A stretch of DNA of 9,111 bases from Bacteroidales bacterium UBA4459. GTDB lineage: Bacteria > Bacteroidota > Bacteroidia > Bacteroidales > F082. Of the stretch, positions 1 through 6,517 are shown one piece after another. The stretch's first letter is position 1. The number at the start of each line of letters is the position of its first letter. The notes under the pieces are model-generated. The model was not told where the DNA came from, did not search any database, and worked only from the letters and a program-made list of their open reading frames with translations. The DNA lies in NCBI GenBank assembly GCA_002389465.1, contig DGOT01000276.1:1-9111 (forward strand). The letters run 5' to 3'. Made by a program: the position numbers and the translations under genes.

Positions 1-1
1 T

Positions 2-295
2 ATGGAGAGCTATTTTATTAAATATTGGGATGATGATACAAATTGCTGGAAAACTGCTGTTCATGCAAAAAATGTTCAACAAAGAATTGAAACCTACAAA
101 TCGGATTTTACAGAAAGTTTTTCTCAACTAAAGACTATTAATACGATACCTATTGAAGATACTTTCGAAACTGTTACCTCATCAAAGGTGAGATATTTAT
201 TCAATAATTGCCATATAAAACATGGCTGGTTATATGAATTTGAAGTGTACTATGATAAACCTGGTGAGAGACCTAAATGTTTAGTTGTTAAATAA
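2..295 (+). CDS. Unrecognised 97-aa protein, possibly 5'-truncated by the window edge
   Basis: I do not recognise this protein. The reading frame runs from an ATG at the second base of the window to a TAA at 293-295, so the true start may lie upstream and the visible protein may be only the C-terminal part. It is soluble-looking, rich in aromatic residues and charge, with no signal peptide or membrane segment. It starts MESYFIKYWDDD and ends with a beta-strand-like stretch around residues 74-92 (HGWLYEFEVYYDKPGERP). The DNA is visibly more AT-rich than guaA and the genes beyond it, which fits a cargo or accessory gene, but composition alone does not prove transfer. It could be a small immunity-type or orphan protein; nothing in the sequence decides this. 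Confidence is for a real coding region, not for a function. Confidence 0.5.
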   Translation: MESYFIKYWDDDTNCWKTAVHAKNVQQRIETYKSDFTESFSQLKTINTIPIEDTFETVTSSKVRYLFNNCHIKHGWLYEFEVYYDKPGERPKCLVVK

Positions 296-369
296 CTCAT
301 ATATGAATATTTCAGACCCACAACGACTTCAGCTCTTACTGCAGTACATAAAACGACCAATGGATATTA

Positions 370-507
370 ATGGAGTACAATGCGAAAAAACAATTGCTTA
401 CTTACTCATATGACAACCGTTTGAAGAAAGGAATGAATCATTTTAAACTGCTCATTAAGGACCTGCTGGGGAGTAATACGGTATATGAAACTGATTTGGT
501 TTATTAA
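370..507 (+). pseudogene. Possible C-terminal remnant of an exported beta-sandwich protein
   Basis: An open frame runs from the in-frame stop at 349-351 to TAA at 505-507; its first ATG is at 370 and gives 45 residues. The translation contains EYNAKKQLLTYSYDNRLKKG followed by NHFKLLIKDLLGSN. This resembles the final strands of an Ig-like domain, pattern 'EYD...L.Y..D..L..G.H.F.L.V.D..GN', which I associate with the C-termini of exported Bacteroidota proteins, including some M23-family metallopeptidases. The expected upstream part of such a protein is not present: the frame closes at 349 and other frames carry only short ORFs. I infer a leftover 3' end after deletion or rearrangement. The alternative is a chance ORF or a tiny genuine gene. 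No promoter or start signal supports expression. Confidence 0.35.
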
Positions 508-554
508 TTTCTCTCTTCGTTAAACTACACTAAATGCGCATTTTATTAAATGCT

Positions 555-562
555 TACTTTTG
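555..562 (+). promoter_or_regulatory. Bacteroidota -7 box for the DUF2780-like gene
   Basis: TACTTTTG matches the phylum -7 consensus TAnnTTTG exactly, 28 nt before the ATG at 591. No convincing -33 TTTG lies at the usual spacing. Its position inside the possible N-terminal extension of the downstream ORF argues for starting that gene at 591, not at 534. Confidence 0.5.
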
Positions 563-590
563 CAGTAATTATAAATCTAAAATTCATACT

Positions 591-1034
591 ATGAAAAAAA
601 TTATGTTACTATCAGTTGCTGTACTGATGTTTACCGGTATGAGCTCAGTTTATGCCGAAGGTGATGAACTAATCAAGATGCTGACCAGCGAGCTCGGAGT
701 TACATCCGAACAGGCAATGGGTGGCGCCGGTGCCTTATTCAACTATGCCAAGGAAGAGCTTTCGACTGAAGATTTTGATAAAGTATCGGAAGCCGTTCCT
801 GACATGAAAGGATATCTTGACGCAATTCCGGCATTAGGTGGAGGTAGCGGCACAGGTTTGCTGGGTAAAGCCACGGAATCCTTAGTTGGCATGCCGGCTG
901 TTACGGCTGCTTTCGATAAACTTGGCCTGAGCCAGGAAATGGTAGGCATGTTTTCCCCGATCCTTGTTAACTATGTAGATGAAAAAGGTGGCGAAGCCGT
1001 GAGTGGTTTGCTGTCAAAAGTATTCTCAAAATAG
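591..1034 (+). CDS. Small exported DUF2780 (VcgC/VcgE)-like protein
   Basis: This 147-aa protein begins with a clear Sec signal peptide (MKKIMLLSVAVLMFTGMSSVYA, cleavage probably after residue 22), so the mature form is about 125 residues in the periplasm or outside the cell. The mature part starts with a helix (DELIKMLTSELGVTSEQAMGG), continues with GGAGALFNYAKEELSTEDFDKVSEAVP, then a glycine-rich turn (ALGGGSGTG) and two more amphipathic helices. The 'LGV...QA.GG.GALF..AK..LS..DF..(L/V)..AVP' pattern is what I know from DUF2780, a family with no established function. The frame could extend upstream to 534, but that would put the -7 box inside the gene and the signal peptide 19 residues in, so 591 is preferred. 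It stands alone, with its own promoter and a strong terminator 37 nt after the stop codon. Confidence 0.85.
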   Translation: MKKIMLLSVAVLMFTGMSSVYAEGDELIKMLTSELGVTSEQAMGGAGALFNYAKEELSTEDFDKVSEAVPDMKGYLDAIPALGGGSGTGLLGKATESLVGMPAVTAAFDKLGLSQEMVGMFSPILVNYVDEKGGEAVSGLLSKVFSK

Positions 1035-1071
1035 ATAGTTCCCGCTTTATAGCGAAAAAAGATCTTACACC

Positions 1072-1101
1072 AGCCGCACAGGAACTGTGCGGCTTTTTTT
1101 T
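1072..1101 (+). terminator. Rho-independent terminator after the DUF2780-like gene
   Basis: A perfect 9-bp stem, AGCCGCACA (1072-1080) with TGTGCGGCT (1086-1094), closes a 5-nt GGAAC loop and runs into eight T residues (1094-1101). It lies 37 nt past the stop at 1034. A short A-run at 1055-1060 lies on the far side but too distant from the stem to make a good terminator for the converging minus-strand gene. Confidence 0.93.
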
Positions 1102-1107
1102 ATAAGC

Positions 1108-1578
1108 TTACAACCTAAACCAACCGGCTGTCATGCGCTCTTTCCTGCTGGCGCAATCGTCTTCAATCAGCTGAAAGACCAGATCCCCTTCCTTAAACCT
1201 GAACCGGTATTTCCCCTTGATCTTTTTACAGATAGCGTTGGTGTTGATAAATGTAACAAGGCTGTCTTTAACTACTATGGAGCCCTGCACGGTTATCGGT
1301 TTGTCAACCGAAGCAAGTTCGAGAGTGAACGACAAGCCGGTGATGCCCAGCATAGCTCCGTCGTAACTGCTTACCCAGGTTCCTTCAAGGGACGTTTTAA
1401 CAGTTACCTGCTCCTCTGTTTGTTCAGTACCCGGTGTTTTCACTTCCTCTGTATTTCCATCTGTTACATACCATCCTGCAATAATGGATATGGCAGCGAT
1501 AACGATAACGGCAACGATGATAATGATCAGTCCTTTGTTGTTATCCTGTTTTTTCTTTCTTGATTTTGATGGCATCAT
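1108..1578 (-). CDS. Membrane-anchored lipocalin-like hypothetical protein
   Basis: This 156-aa protein has a short basic N-terminus (KSRKKK), a very hydrophobic helix at about residues 16-38 (LIIIIVAVIVIAAISIIAGW), a polar linker rich in Glu and Thr (about 40-62) and a C-terminal domain of some 90 residues. The positive-inside rule puts the C-terminal domain in the periplasm. That domain opens with LEGTW (64-68), the G-x-W signature typical of lipocalin-like beta-barrels, and continues with alternating strands, ending FQLIEDDCASRKERMTAGWFRL. Two cysteines (C117, C142) could form a disulfide. The start is one of two tandem ATGs (1578 or 1575); neither changes the domains. It converges on the DUF2780-like gene and diverges from guaA. 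Function is unknown; the lipocalin-like fold is inference from motif and strand pattern only. Confidence 0.78.
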   Translation of the reverse strand: MMPSKSRKKKQDNNKGLIIIIVAVIVIAAISIIAGWYVTDGNTEEVKTPGTEQTEEQVTVKTSLEGTWVSSYDGAMLGITGLSFTLELASVDKPITVQGSIVVKDSLVTFINTNAICKKIKGKYRFRFKEGDLVFQLIEDDCASRKERMTAGWFRL

Positions 1579-1672
1579 CCTGTTTTTGTTGCTAAATTAC
1601 AAGATTAAATTACCTCTTGATAAACTGTTGAAATATTTGTTTTGACCGGATGGGCTGCGCGCGTATATATTT

Positions 1673-1680
1673 TATCTTTG
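1673..1680 (+). promoter_or_regulatory. -7 promoter box for guaA, abutting the start codon
   Basis: TATCTTTG matches TAnnTTTG exactly and ends only 4 nt before the guaA ATG at 1685. Transcription by this promoter would begin at or within a base or two of the A of the ATG. A -33-like TTTG occurs at 1641-1644, but the 28-nt gap is longer than the usual 19-21. No Shine-Dalgarno-like sequence precedes the ATG. Confidence 0.55.
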
Positions 1681-1684
1681 CACC

Positions 1685-3214
1685 ATGCAGGAAACCATTC
1701 TTATTCTCGATTTCGGCTCCCAATATACGCAGCTTATAGCACGCAGAGTGAGGGAGTTAAATGTTTATTGCGAAATTCATCCTTACAACAAAGTTACCGA
1801 CATTGACGAAAATGTAAAAGGGGTGATTTTATCAGGAAGCCCGTTTTCGGTGCGCGACGATGAGGCACCTGTTCCTGAGCTGACCAACATACGCGGAAAA
1901 GTTCCGGTATTGGGTGTTTGCTATGGCGCACAGTTTATGGCCCAGCATGAAGGAGGAGAGGTACTGCCATCGGAAATACGCGAATACGGCAGGGCTAACC
2001 TCGGATACATTGATCAGCAATGTGTGCTGATGAAAGGCTTATCGGAAGGCAGCCAGGTATGGATGTCGCACGGGGACACCATTTTAAAGTTACCGGAAAA
2101 TTTCGTGAAAGTAACGAGTACGTCTGATGTGGAAGTGGCAGGTTATAAAGTCAGAGGTGAAAACACCTACGGTATTCAGTTTCATCCGGAAGTCTATCAT
2201 TCGCTGGAAGGTGTTAAGTTGTTACACAATTTCGTGGTGGATATCTGTGGATGCTCCCAAAGTTGGACGCCCGATTCGTTTGTCGAGACGTCGGTGGCAA
2301 CACTGAAGCAGAAACTCGGGAACGATAAAGTAGTTTTGGGGATCTCAGGTGGCGTCGATTCGTCAGTGGCGGCCATGTTGCTGCATCGGGCCATTGGAAA
2401 AAACCTGCATTGTATTTTTGTAAATAATGGCTTGTTGCGCAAGAATGAGTTTGACGAGGGACTCCATTCCTATAAGGATCTCGGGCTGAATGTAAAAGGT
2501 GTTGATGCTTCCGACCGTTTTCTGGATGCGCTGGAAGGAGTGGAAGAACCCGAAAAGAAACGCAAGGTCATCGGGGGTATTTTTATTGACGTATTTGACA
2601 ATGAGGCTCATCTGATTGAAGATGTTAAATGGCTGGCACAGGGAACTATCTATCCTGATGTGATCGAGTCTGTTTCGGTCAAAGGGCCGTCAGCAACAAT
2701 TAAATCACACCACAACGTGGGCGGCCTGCCCGATTTTATGAAGCTGAAAGTGGTGGAGCCGCTAAATTCTTTATTTAAAGATGAGGTGAGAAGAATAGGG
2801 AGAGCCCTTGAGTTGCCCTCGTTAATTTTAAACCGGCACCCGTTTCCCGGGCCGGGACTCGGCATCCGCATTATCGGGGCTGTCACCAAAGAGCGGGTCA
2901 GGATTTTGCAGGAGGTGGACCATATTTTTATCAGCAACCTGAAGAAGTACAATCTATACGATGAAGTGTGGCAGGCGCTGGCTGTTTTGCTGCCGGTGCA
3001 GTCGGTGGGGGTGATGGGCGACGAGCGTACTTATGAAAATGTAGTAGCATTACGTGCCGTAGGCTCAACGGATGGTATGACCGCCGACTGGTCGCAATTG
3101 CCCTATACGTTCCTTGCTAAAGTCTCCAACGAAATCATCAACCGTGTAAAAGGTGTGAACCGGGTGGTGTACGATATCAGCTCGAAACCACCGGCCACGA
3201 TCGAGTGGGAGTGA
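1685..3214 (+). CDS. guaA: GMP synthase (glutamine-hydrolysing)
   Basis: GuaA makes GMP from XMP, ATP and glutamine in the last step of guanine nucleotide synthesis, in the cytoplasm. The 509-residue product is of normal family length and complete. The N-terminal class I glutamine amidotransferase carries the nucleophile Cys79 in GVCYGAQ and the rest of the triad, His167 and Glu169, in FHPEV. The ATP pyrophosphatase domain follows with the P-loop SGGVDSS at 221-227. The C-terminal dimerisation/XMP-binding domain has HPFPGPGLGIR (385-395) and ends in the family-typical PPATIEWE (502-509). All key residues are present. The ATG at 1685 gives the expected start (MQETILILDFGSQYTQLIARR). It is monocistronic by appearance, with a 106-bp divergent gap to the lipocalin-like gene and a 179-bp gap after it. 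A -7 box sits immediately before the start codon. Confidence 0.98.
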   Translation: MQETILILDFGSQYTQLIARRVRELNVYCEIHPYNKVTDIDENVKGVILSGSPFSVRDDEAPVPELTNIRGKVPVLGVCYGAQFMAQHEGGEVLPSEIREYGRANLGYIDQQCVLMKGLSEGSQVWMSHGDTILKLPENFVKVTSTSDVEVAGYKVRGENTYGIQFHPEVYHSLEGVKLLHNFVVDICGCSQSWTPDSFVETSVATLKQKLGNDKVVLGISGGVDSSVAAMLLHRAIGKNLHCIFVNNGLLRKNEFDEGLHSYKDLGLNVKGVDASDRFLDALEGVEEPEKKRKVIGGIFIDVFDNEAHLIEDVKWLAQGTIYPDVIESVSVKGPSATIKSHHNVGGLPDFMKLKVVEPLNSLFKDEVRRIGRALELPSLILNRHPFPGPGLGIRIIGAVTKERVRILQEVDHIFISNLKKYNLYDEVWQALAVLLPVQSVGVMGDERTYENVVALRAVGSTDGMTADWSQLPYTFLAKVSNEIINRVKGVNRVVYDISSKPPATIEWE

Positions 3215-3221
3215 GGTTTGA

Positions 3222-3242
3222 AGTCTAAAGTATAAAGTTCTG
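3222..3242 (+). repeat. Degenerate heptamer tandem repeat, three units
   Basis: Just downstream of guaA the units AGTCTAA, AGTATAA and AGTTCTG follow each other with period 7. The first two differ at one base; the third is more diverged. It is short and could be chance, but AGTCTAA-type heptamers recur in intergenic DNA of this phylum as far as I recall. Confidence 0.4.
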
Positions 3243-3284
3243 AATTTGATGATGACCGATTGATGATCAAGACAGACTGCTGAT

Positions 3285-3305
3285 GCCCCGAAAGCTTTTT
3301 GGGGC
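3285..3305 (+). other. GC-anchored hairpin in the guaA/LysM spacer
   Basis: GCCCCGAAA (3285-3293) pairs with TTTTTGGGGC-side bases 3297-3305 (nine pairs, one G-U) around a 3-nt loop. No T-tract follows on either strand, so it is not a standard intrinsic terminator. It may protect the 3' end of the guaA transcript or mark a processed end. The rest of the 179-bp spacer holds the heptamer repeat upstream and the promoter region of the next gene downstream. Confidence 0.5.
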
Positions 3306-3334
3306 CGATGGAAGACTGTTAACAACAATTCAGT

Positions 3335-3360
3335 CATTAAAACCGTTCATTAAAAGGTTT
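3335..3360 (+). repeat. Imperfect 13-bp tandem repeat upstream of the LysM gene promoter box
   Basis: CATTAAAACCGTT (3335-3347) is followed directly by CATTAAAAGGTTT (3348-3360), sharing the first eight bases and 10 of 13 overall. The pair ends 4 bp before the -7 box at 3365 and therefore covers the -33 region. It may be a regulator binding site or a simple local duplication. Confidence 0.45.
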
Positions 3361-3364
3361 CTTA

Positions 3365-3372
3365 TATTTTTG
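3365..3372 (+). promoter_or_regulatory. -7 promoter box for the LysM/MORN operon
   Basis: TATTTTTG fits TAnnTTTG exactly, 21 nt before the ATG at 3394. A canonical -33 TTTG at the normal spacing is absent; TTAAA stretches of the 13-bp repeat occupy that region. Transcription from here would give a leader of roughly 15-18 nt. Confidence 0.5.
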
Positions 3373-3393
3373 ATTGCATTAAGTCGCTAATTT

Positions 3394-5790
3394 ATGATCA
3401 AAAGAATTTTTATTGCAGTTTTACTTTTCCTTTTTGCCTTTACAACCCAGGCACAGCAAAAGCCGGTTATCCGGAAATCCCAGGTGACAGATTCCAGGGA
3501 CGGGAAGCAATATTATATCCATACCGTACAGGCAGGCCAGACGGTATATTCCATCGCTAAAGCTTACGAAGTGAGTGTGGATGAAGTTTTTTATGAAAAC
3601 CCGGGCAGTAAAGAGGGTATATCAGCGGGGCAAAAGCTATGGATCCCAGTGATAAGCAAAGAAAATGAACTGAAAGAGGAAGTGAAAAAGGCTGATTTCG
3701 ATTTTTTCTATCATATAGTAAAAAGAGGTGAAACATTATACGGTATTGCACGTGCCTATGATCTGACTCAGGCATCTCTTAGAAATGCTAATCCGGGACT
3801 CACAGAAAATCTGCGTGAAGGGCAGTTTATTAAAATTCCATCTTTAGTTACTTCTGGAAAAAATAGTGCGAATGAAGCCGAAAACCTCTCCATGGATCAG
3901 GTAAGTTTTAACCCGGATATTGAAGTGATCACGGGCTTCAGACATGAAGTAAAGAAGGGGGATACAACGGCAGGAATTGCATCCCTATATAAAGTGGATG
4001 TTGATAAGTTAAAAGCTGCAAATTATGGGTTGGGAGACTATCCGGAGCCCGGTGACAGGTTGAAAATACCGCAGGAGAAGAAAAAGGAAAAAAAACCGGA
4101 ATATACCCGTTACAAAGTAAAAAAGAAAGAAACGCTGTACAGTATTTCGAGGCAGTATGGGCTGACAGTCGATGACTTGTTGCAAGTCAACAAAGGACTG
4201 ACACATGATATTAGAGTGGGGCAGGTGATCAAAATACCAAAAAAAGTAGTTACCGACAAATACCTGACCTTTAACGTGCCTTCCAGAACAAAAATCAAAA
4301 AGGTAGCTAAACTCTATGGAGTGCCGGTATATGAGATAACAGATGCGAATCCCGGAATCAGTAATAAACTTTATCCCGGTGAATCAGTCAGGATACCTGT
4401 GGGTGATAAAACCATCACTTCTCAGGAAGAAATTACAGAGAATGAGCCTGCTGTTAAGGAAGAGCCAGCAGAGGAAGTGCCCGGTCATATATTTGGAAGA
4501 GATTGTCAAAAAAATCTGAAGCCCTCTAAAAAACGTGTATTTAAAATTGCACTTATGGTGCCTCTGTATCTTGAAGAGGTGGACAGCCTGAATGTATCGC
4601 GCTTTTTAAAAAGCGAGCACGATCATTTTAAACCGTTCCGGTTTATTAAGTTTTACGAGGGTGCTCTACTCGCCGTTGACTCGCTGCAAAAACAGGGTAT
4701 GCATATCGAATTATATGTGTATGATGTGGATCAGAGCATCACCAAGGCAGCCAGGGCAATTCAGAATAAAGAGCTTAGATACATGGACATGATCATCGGG
4801 CCGTTCTTCAGCCGCAGCTTCGACCAGGTGGCGTTATTTGCCGGGAATTTTGGCATTCCTATTGTTAACCCGTTGTCATTTAGGGAAGAGATCATGCACA
4901 AATACCTTAGTGTGATCAAGGTAAAGCCGGGTGAAAAATACCAGCAGGAATTGCTGCAAAAACTTTTACGAACAGAATACTCCGGAGCGCAGGTTTTTTT
5001 AATTTCTCAAACAGCTTATAAAGCCGCTGATAAGTTAGTTGAATTACAAAATGCACTACGTGAAACCATGCCGCATGATGTAGCTGTTAGTAACCGAGAA
5101 TTGTATGAACTTGGTGTGGATGTGGCGCAACGCGACGAGAACTACCAAAAAGGACATCCTGTTCCGGTATTTGATGTGGAGGAACATCAACTGTATCCTG
5201 ATATTTTATCTGCTGATCCTGACGGAACTACTTTATTTGCCAACAGTCTTACAAGAATAAATTATTCTGTTGACAGCCTCCATCCTTTTTACCGTAAAGC
5301 TTCTGTGGCCAGAAAAAACGTGGTCATCTTGTATGGCGACAACAAGGCTTTTGTGATGGATGTTATGAACCGCCTGAATCAATATAGGGATACGTTTGAT
5401 ATACAACTGGTGGGGTTGCCTGTATGGGAGCGCTTTAACGGACTTAACCAAACCTTGTGCAGCAATATGAACCTGACTTATTTCTCTTCTTCGTATGTAG
5501 ATTATGAGCAGGGGCAGGTTCAGGACCTGACCTATAAATTTCGCCGGAAGTTTAAAACCGATCCGGGGCAGATGGGCCTTACCGGCTTCGATGTAACCTA
5601 TTATTTTCTTCATGCTTTGCTGTATCTCGGAAAAAGGTTCAATGCCTGTCTCCCCGAATACCCGATGACGATGACAAATAACACCTACCATTTTGAACAG
5701 ACAGCTCAGGGTAAGAATTTTGAAAATACAAGCTGGAATATACTAAGGTACCGTAATCTGAGGTTGATTAAATTAAACCCCGGGTTTTAA
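3394..5790 (+). CDS. Five-LysM protein fused to a PBP1-like periplasmic binding domain
   Basis: This 798-aa exported protein has a Sec signal peptide (MIKRIFIAVLLFLFAFTTQA, cleavage before QQKP) and five LysM modules at about residues 40-86, 105-149, 183-226, 238-282 and 290-336. The LysM units follow the pattern 'H.V..G.T.Y.IA..Y.V....L...NPG....I..GQ.L.IP'. The fifth is the most divergent, having lost the G-(D/E)-T motif (PSRTK). A charged Glu/Pro linker follows (345-364), then a region from about 383 to the end beginning FKIALMVPLYLEE. This region looks like a type I periplasmic binding fold, as in branched-chain amino acid or receptor-type ABC binding proteins (Peripla_BP_6-like): MDMIIGPFFSRSFDQVALFAGNFGIPIVNPLS is typical. 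LysM binds N-acetylglucosamine-containing glycans, so the protein is presumably held on peptidoglycan while the C-terminal domain binds a ligand or partner. No transporter genes are adjacent, which argues against ordinary uptake. It forms an operon with the MORN lipoprotein 10 nt downstream. Confidence 0.93.
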   Translation: MIKRIFIAVLLFLFAFTTQAQQKPVIRKSQVTDSRDGKQYYIHTVQAGQTVYSIAKAYEVSVDEVFYENPGSKEGISAGQKLWIPVISKENELKEEVKKADFDFFYHIVKRGETLYGIARAYDLTQASLRNANPGLTENLREGQFIKIPSLVTSGKNSANEAENLSMDQVSFNPDIEVITGFRHEVKKGDTTAGIASLYKVDVDKLKAANYGLGDYPEPGDRLKIPQEKKKEKKPEYTRYKVKKKETLYSISRQYGLTVDDLLQVNKGLTHDIRVGQVIKIPKKVVTDKYLTFNVPSRTKIKKVAKLYGVPVYEITDANPGISNKLYPGESVRIPVGDKTITSQEEITENEPAVKEEPAEEVPGHIFGRDCQKNLKPSKKRVFKIALMVPLYLEEVDSLNVSRFLKSEHDHFKPFRFIKFYEGALLAVDSLQKQGMHIELYVYDVDQSITKAARAIQNKELRYMDMIIGPFFSRSFDQVALFAGNFGIPIVNPLSFREEIMHKYLSVIKVKPGEKYQQELLQKLLRTEYSGAQVFLISQTAYKAADKLVELQNALRETMPHDVAVSNRELYELGVDVAQRDENYQKGHPVPVFDVEEHQLYPDILSADPDGTTLFANSLTRINYSVDSLHPFYRKASVARKNVVILYGDNKAFVMDVMNRLNQYRDTFDIQLVGLPVWERFNGLNQTLCSNMNLTYFSSSYVDYEQGQVQDLTYKFRRKFKTDPGQMGLTGFDVTYYFLHALLYLGKRFNACLPEYPMTMTNNTYHFEQTAQGKNFENTSWNILRYRNLRLIKLNPGF

Positions 5791-5800
5791 TCAGGCAAAA

Positions 5801-6442
5801 ATGAAGATAAAATTACTACTGCTCGTATCGTTAATCCTGGTTTTCGGATCGTGTTCCAAGAAAACTAAAAAATCGTTTTGGGAAAATGGAAATCTAAAGT
5901 CGGAATTAACATACCAGGACGGTAAACTGAACGGGATATCGGTATGGTATTATGAGAACGGTCAGAAAGAACTGGAGGCATATTATAAGGATAATGTGCT
6001 TGACGATTCGTTAAAGCGTTGGTATAAAAACGGAATACCGGAAGCCGAATCTTATTACAAAAACGGAAAACTCGAAGGCTGCGCCGTGACATACAACGGA
6101 TTTGGGTATAAAGTGTTGGAAGAGAATTACCGAAATGATACATTAACGGGCAAATATTATAAATACTATGATGATGGAGCCCCACAGATAGCCGGTGAAT
6201 ATCTGGACGGGCTGTTTCACGGTCGGTGGATTTATTACGACAACCATGGAAAGATTGTAGGCATGGGAGAGTTCGACAGAGGAAACGGGACTCAGAAAGC
6301 CTGGTGGCCCGACGGACAACTTAGACGGGAGGTGACGTATGTAAATAACCTGAAAAACGGTGCTGAAAAGTTCTACAACCAGAAGGGAAAGTTGGAGAAT
6401 GTAGTTTATTACGAAGATGGCGAGCCCATAGATGTACCTTAA
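5801..6442 (+). CDS. MORN-repeat lipoprotein (YwqK-like repeats)
   Basis: This 213-aa protein begins with a lipoprotein signal peptide; the lipobox is VFGSC with lipidated Cys18, followed by SKKTKK. The rest is a run of about seven to eight MORN_2-type repeats of roughly 23 residues, each of form 'G....E..Y.dGkl.G....yy.nG', for example NGNLKSELTYQDGKLNG and NGQKELEAYYKDNVLDD. Such repeats form beta-hairpin ribbons used as binding surfaces. Automated annotation often names this type 'toxin-antitoxin system YwqK family antitoxin', but there is no toxin gene here and the lipid anchor makes a cytoplasmic antitoxin role unlikely. It lies 10 nt after the LysM/PBP1 gene, so the two are probably co-transcribed and may act together at the envelope. 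The stop codon overlaps the A-run that serves as the U-tract of the converging operon's terminator. Confidence 0.92.
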   Translation: MKIKLLLLVSLILVFGSCSKKTKKSFWENGNLKSELTYQDGKLNGISVWYYENGQKELEAYYKDNVLDDSLKRWYKNGIPEAESYYKNGKLEGCAVTYNGFGYKVLEENYRNDTLTGKYYKYYDDGAPQIAGEYLDGLFHGRWIYYDNHGKIVGMGEFDRGNGTQKAWWPDGQLRREVTYVNNLKNGAEKFYNQKGKLENVVYYEDGEPIDVP

Positions 6443-6476
6443 AAAAATACTCCCAAACAACATGATTCGGGAGTAT
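6441..6476 (-). terminator. Intrinsic terminator of the blaI-blaR1-like operon (minus strand)
   Basis: Read on the minus strand, ATACTCCC (6476-6469) and GGGAGTAT (6454-6447) form a perfect 8-bp stem around a 14-nt loop and continue into a run of T (A-run 6441-6447 on the plus strand). It lies about 40 nt after the blaR1-like stop codon. On the plus strand the same stem lacks a following T-run, so termination of the MORN operon here is less certain. The U-tract overlaps the MORN gene's TAA. Confidence 0.85.
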
Positions 6477-6483
6477 GATAAAT

Positions 6484-6501
6484 CAACTAAAAAATTAGTT
6501 G
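6484..6501. promoter_or_regulatory. Third BlaI-like palindrome, CAACTAA-N4-TTAGTTG
   Basis: Perfect 7-bp arms around AAAA. It has the same 18-bp architecture and the same AACTAA/TTAGTT core as the two palindromes at the blaI promoter about 2 kb away. It lies between the blaR1-like stop codon and that operon's terminator. It could be a distal repressor site, or a weak hairpin at the mRNA 3' end whose likeness to the others is chance. No T-run follows it on the plus strand. Confidence 0.45.
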
Positions 6502-6517
6502 TGGAGAGTAAAAAATT

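Noticed and set aside
303..413. 36-codon plus-strand ORF starting MNISDPQRLQ
   Set aside because: Too short, no promoter or start signal, no recognisable family, and it overlaps the better-supported fragment in another frame.
3285..3305. Hairpin as an intrinsic terminator of guaA
   Set aside because: No T-run follows on either strand; kept only as a hairpin.
5233..5691. 152-aa minus-strand ORF inside the LysM/PBP1 gene
   Set aside because: It lies wholly antisense to a clear domain-bearing gene; its translation has no domain or signal, so it is a shadow frame.
5801..6442. MORN protein as the antitoxin of a toxin-antitoxin pair
   Set aside because: The YwqK 'antitoxin' label is a naming convention; this protein is a lipoprotein and no toxin gene is adjacent.
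5865..6463. Two overlapping 106-aa minus-strand ORFs across the MORN gene
   Set aside because: They are antisense to the repetitive MORN coding sequence; periodic repeats readily give long open shadow frames.
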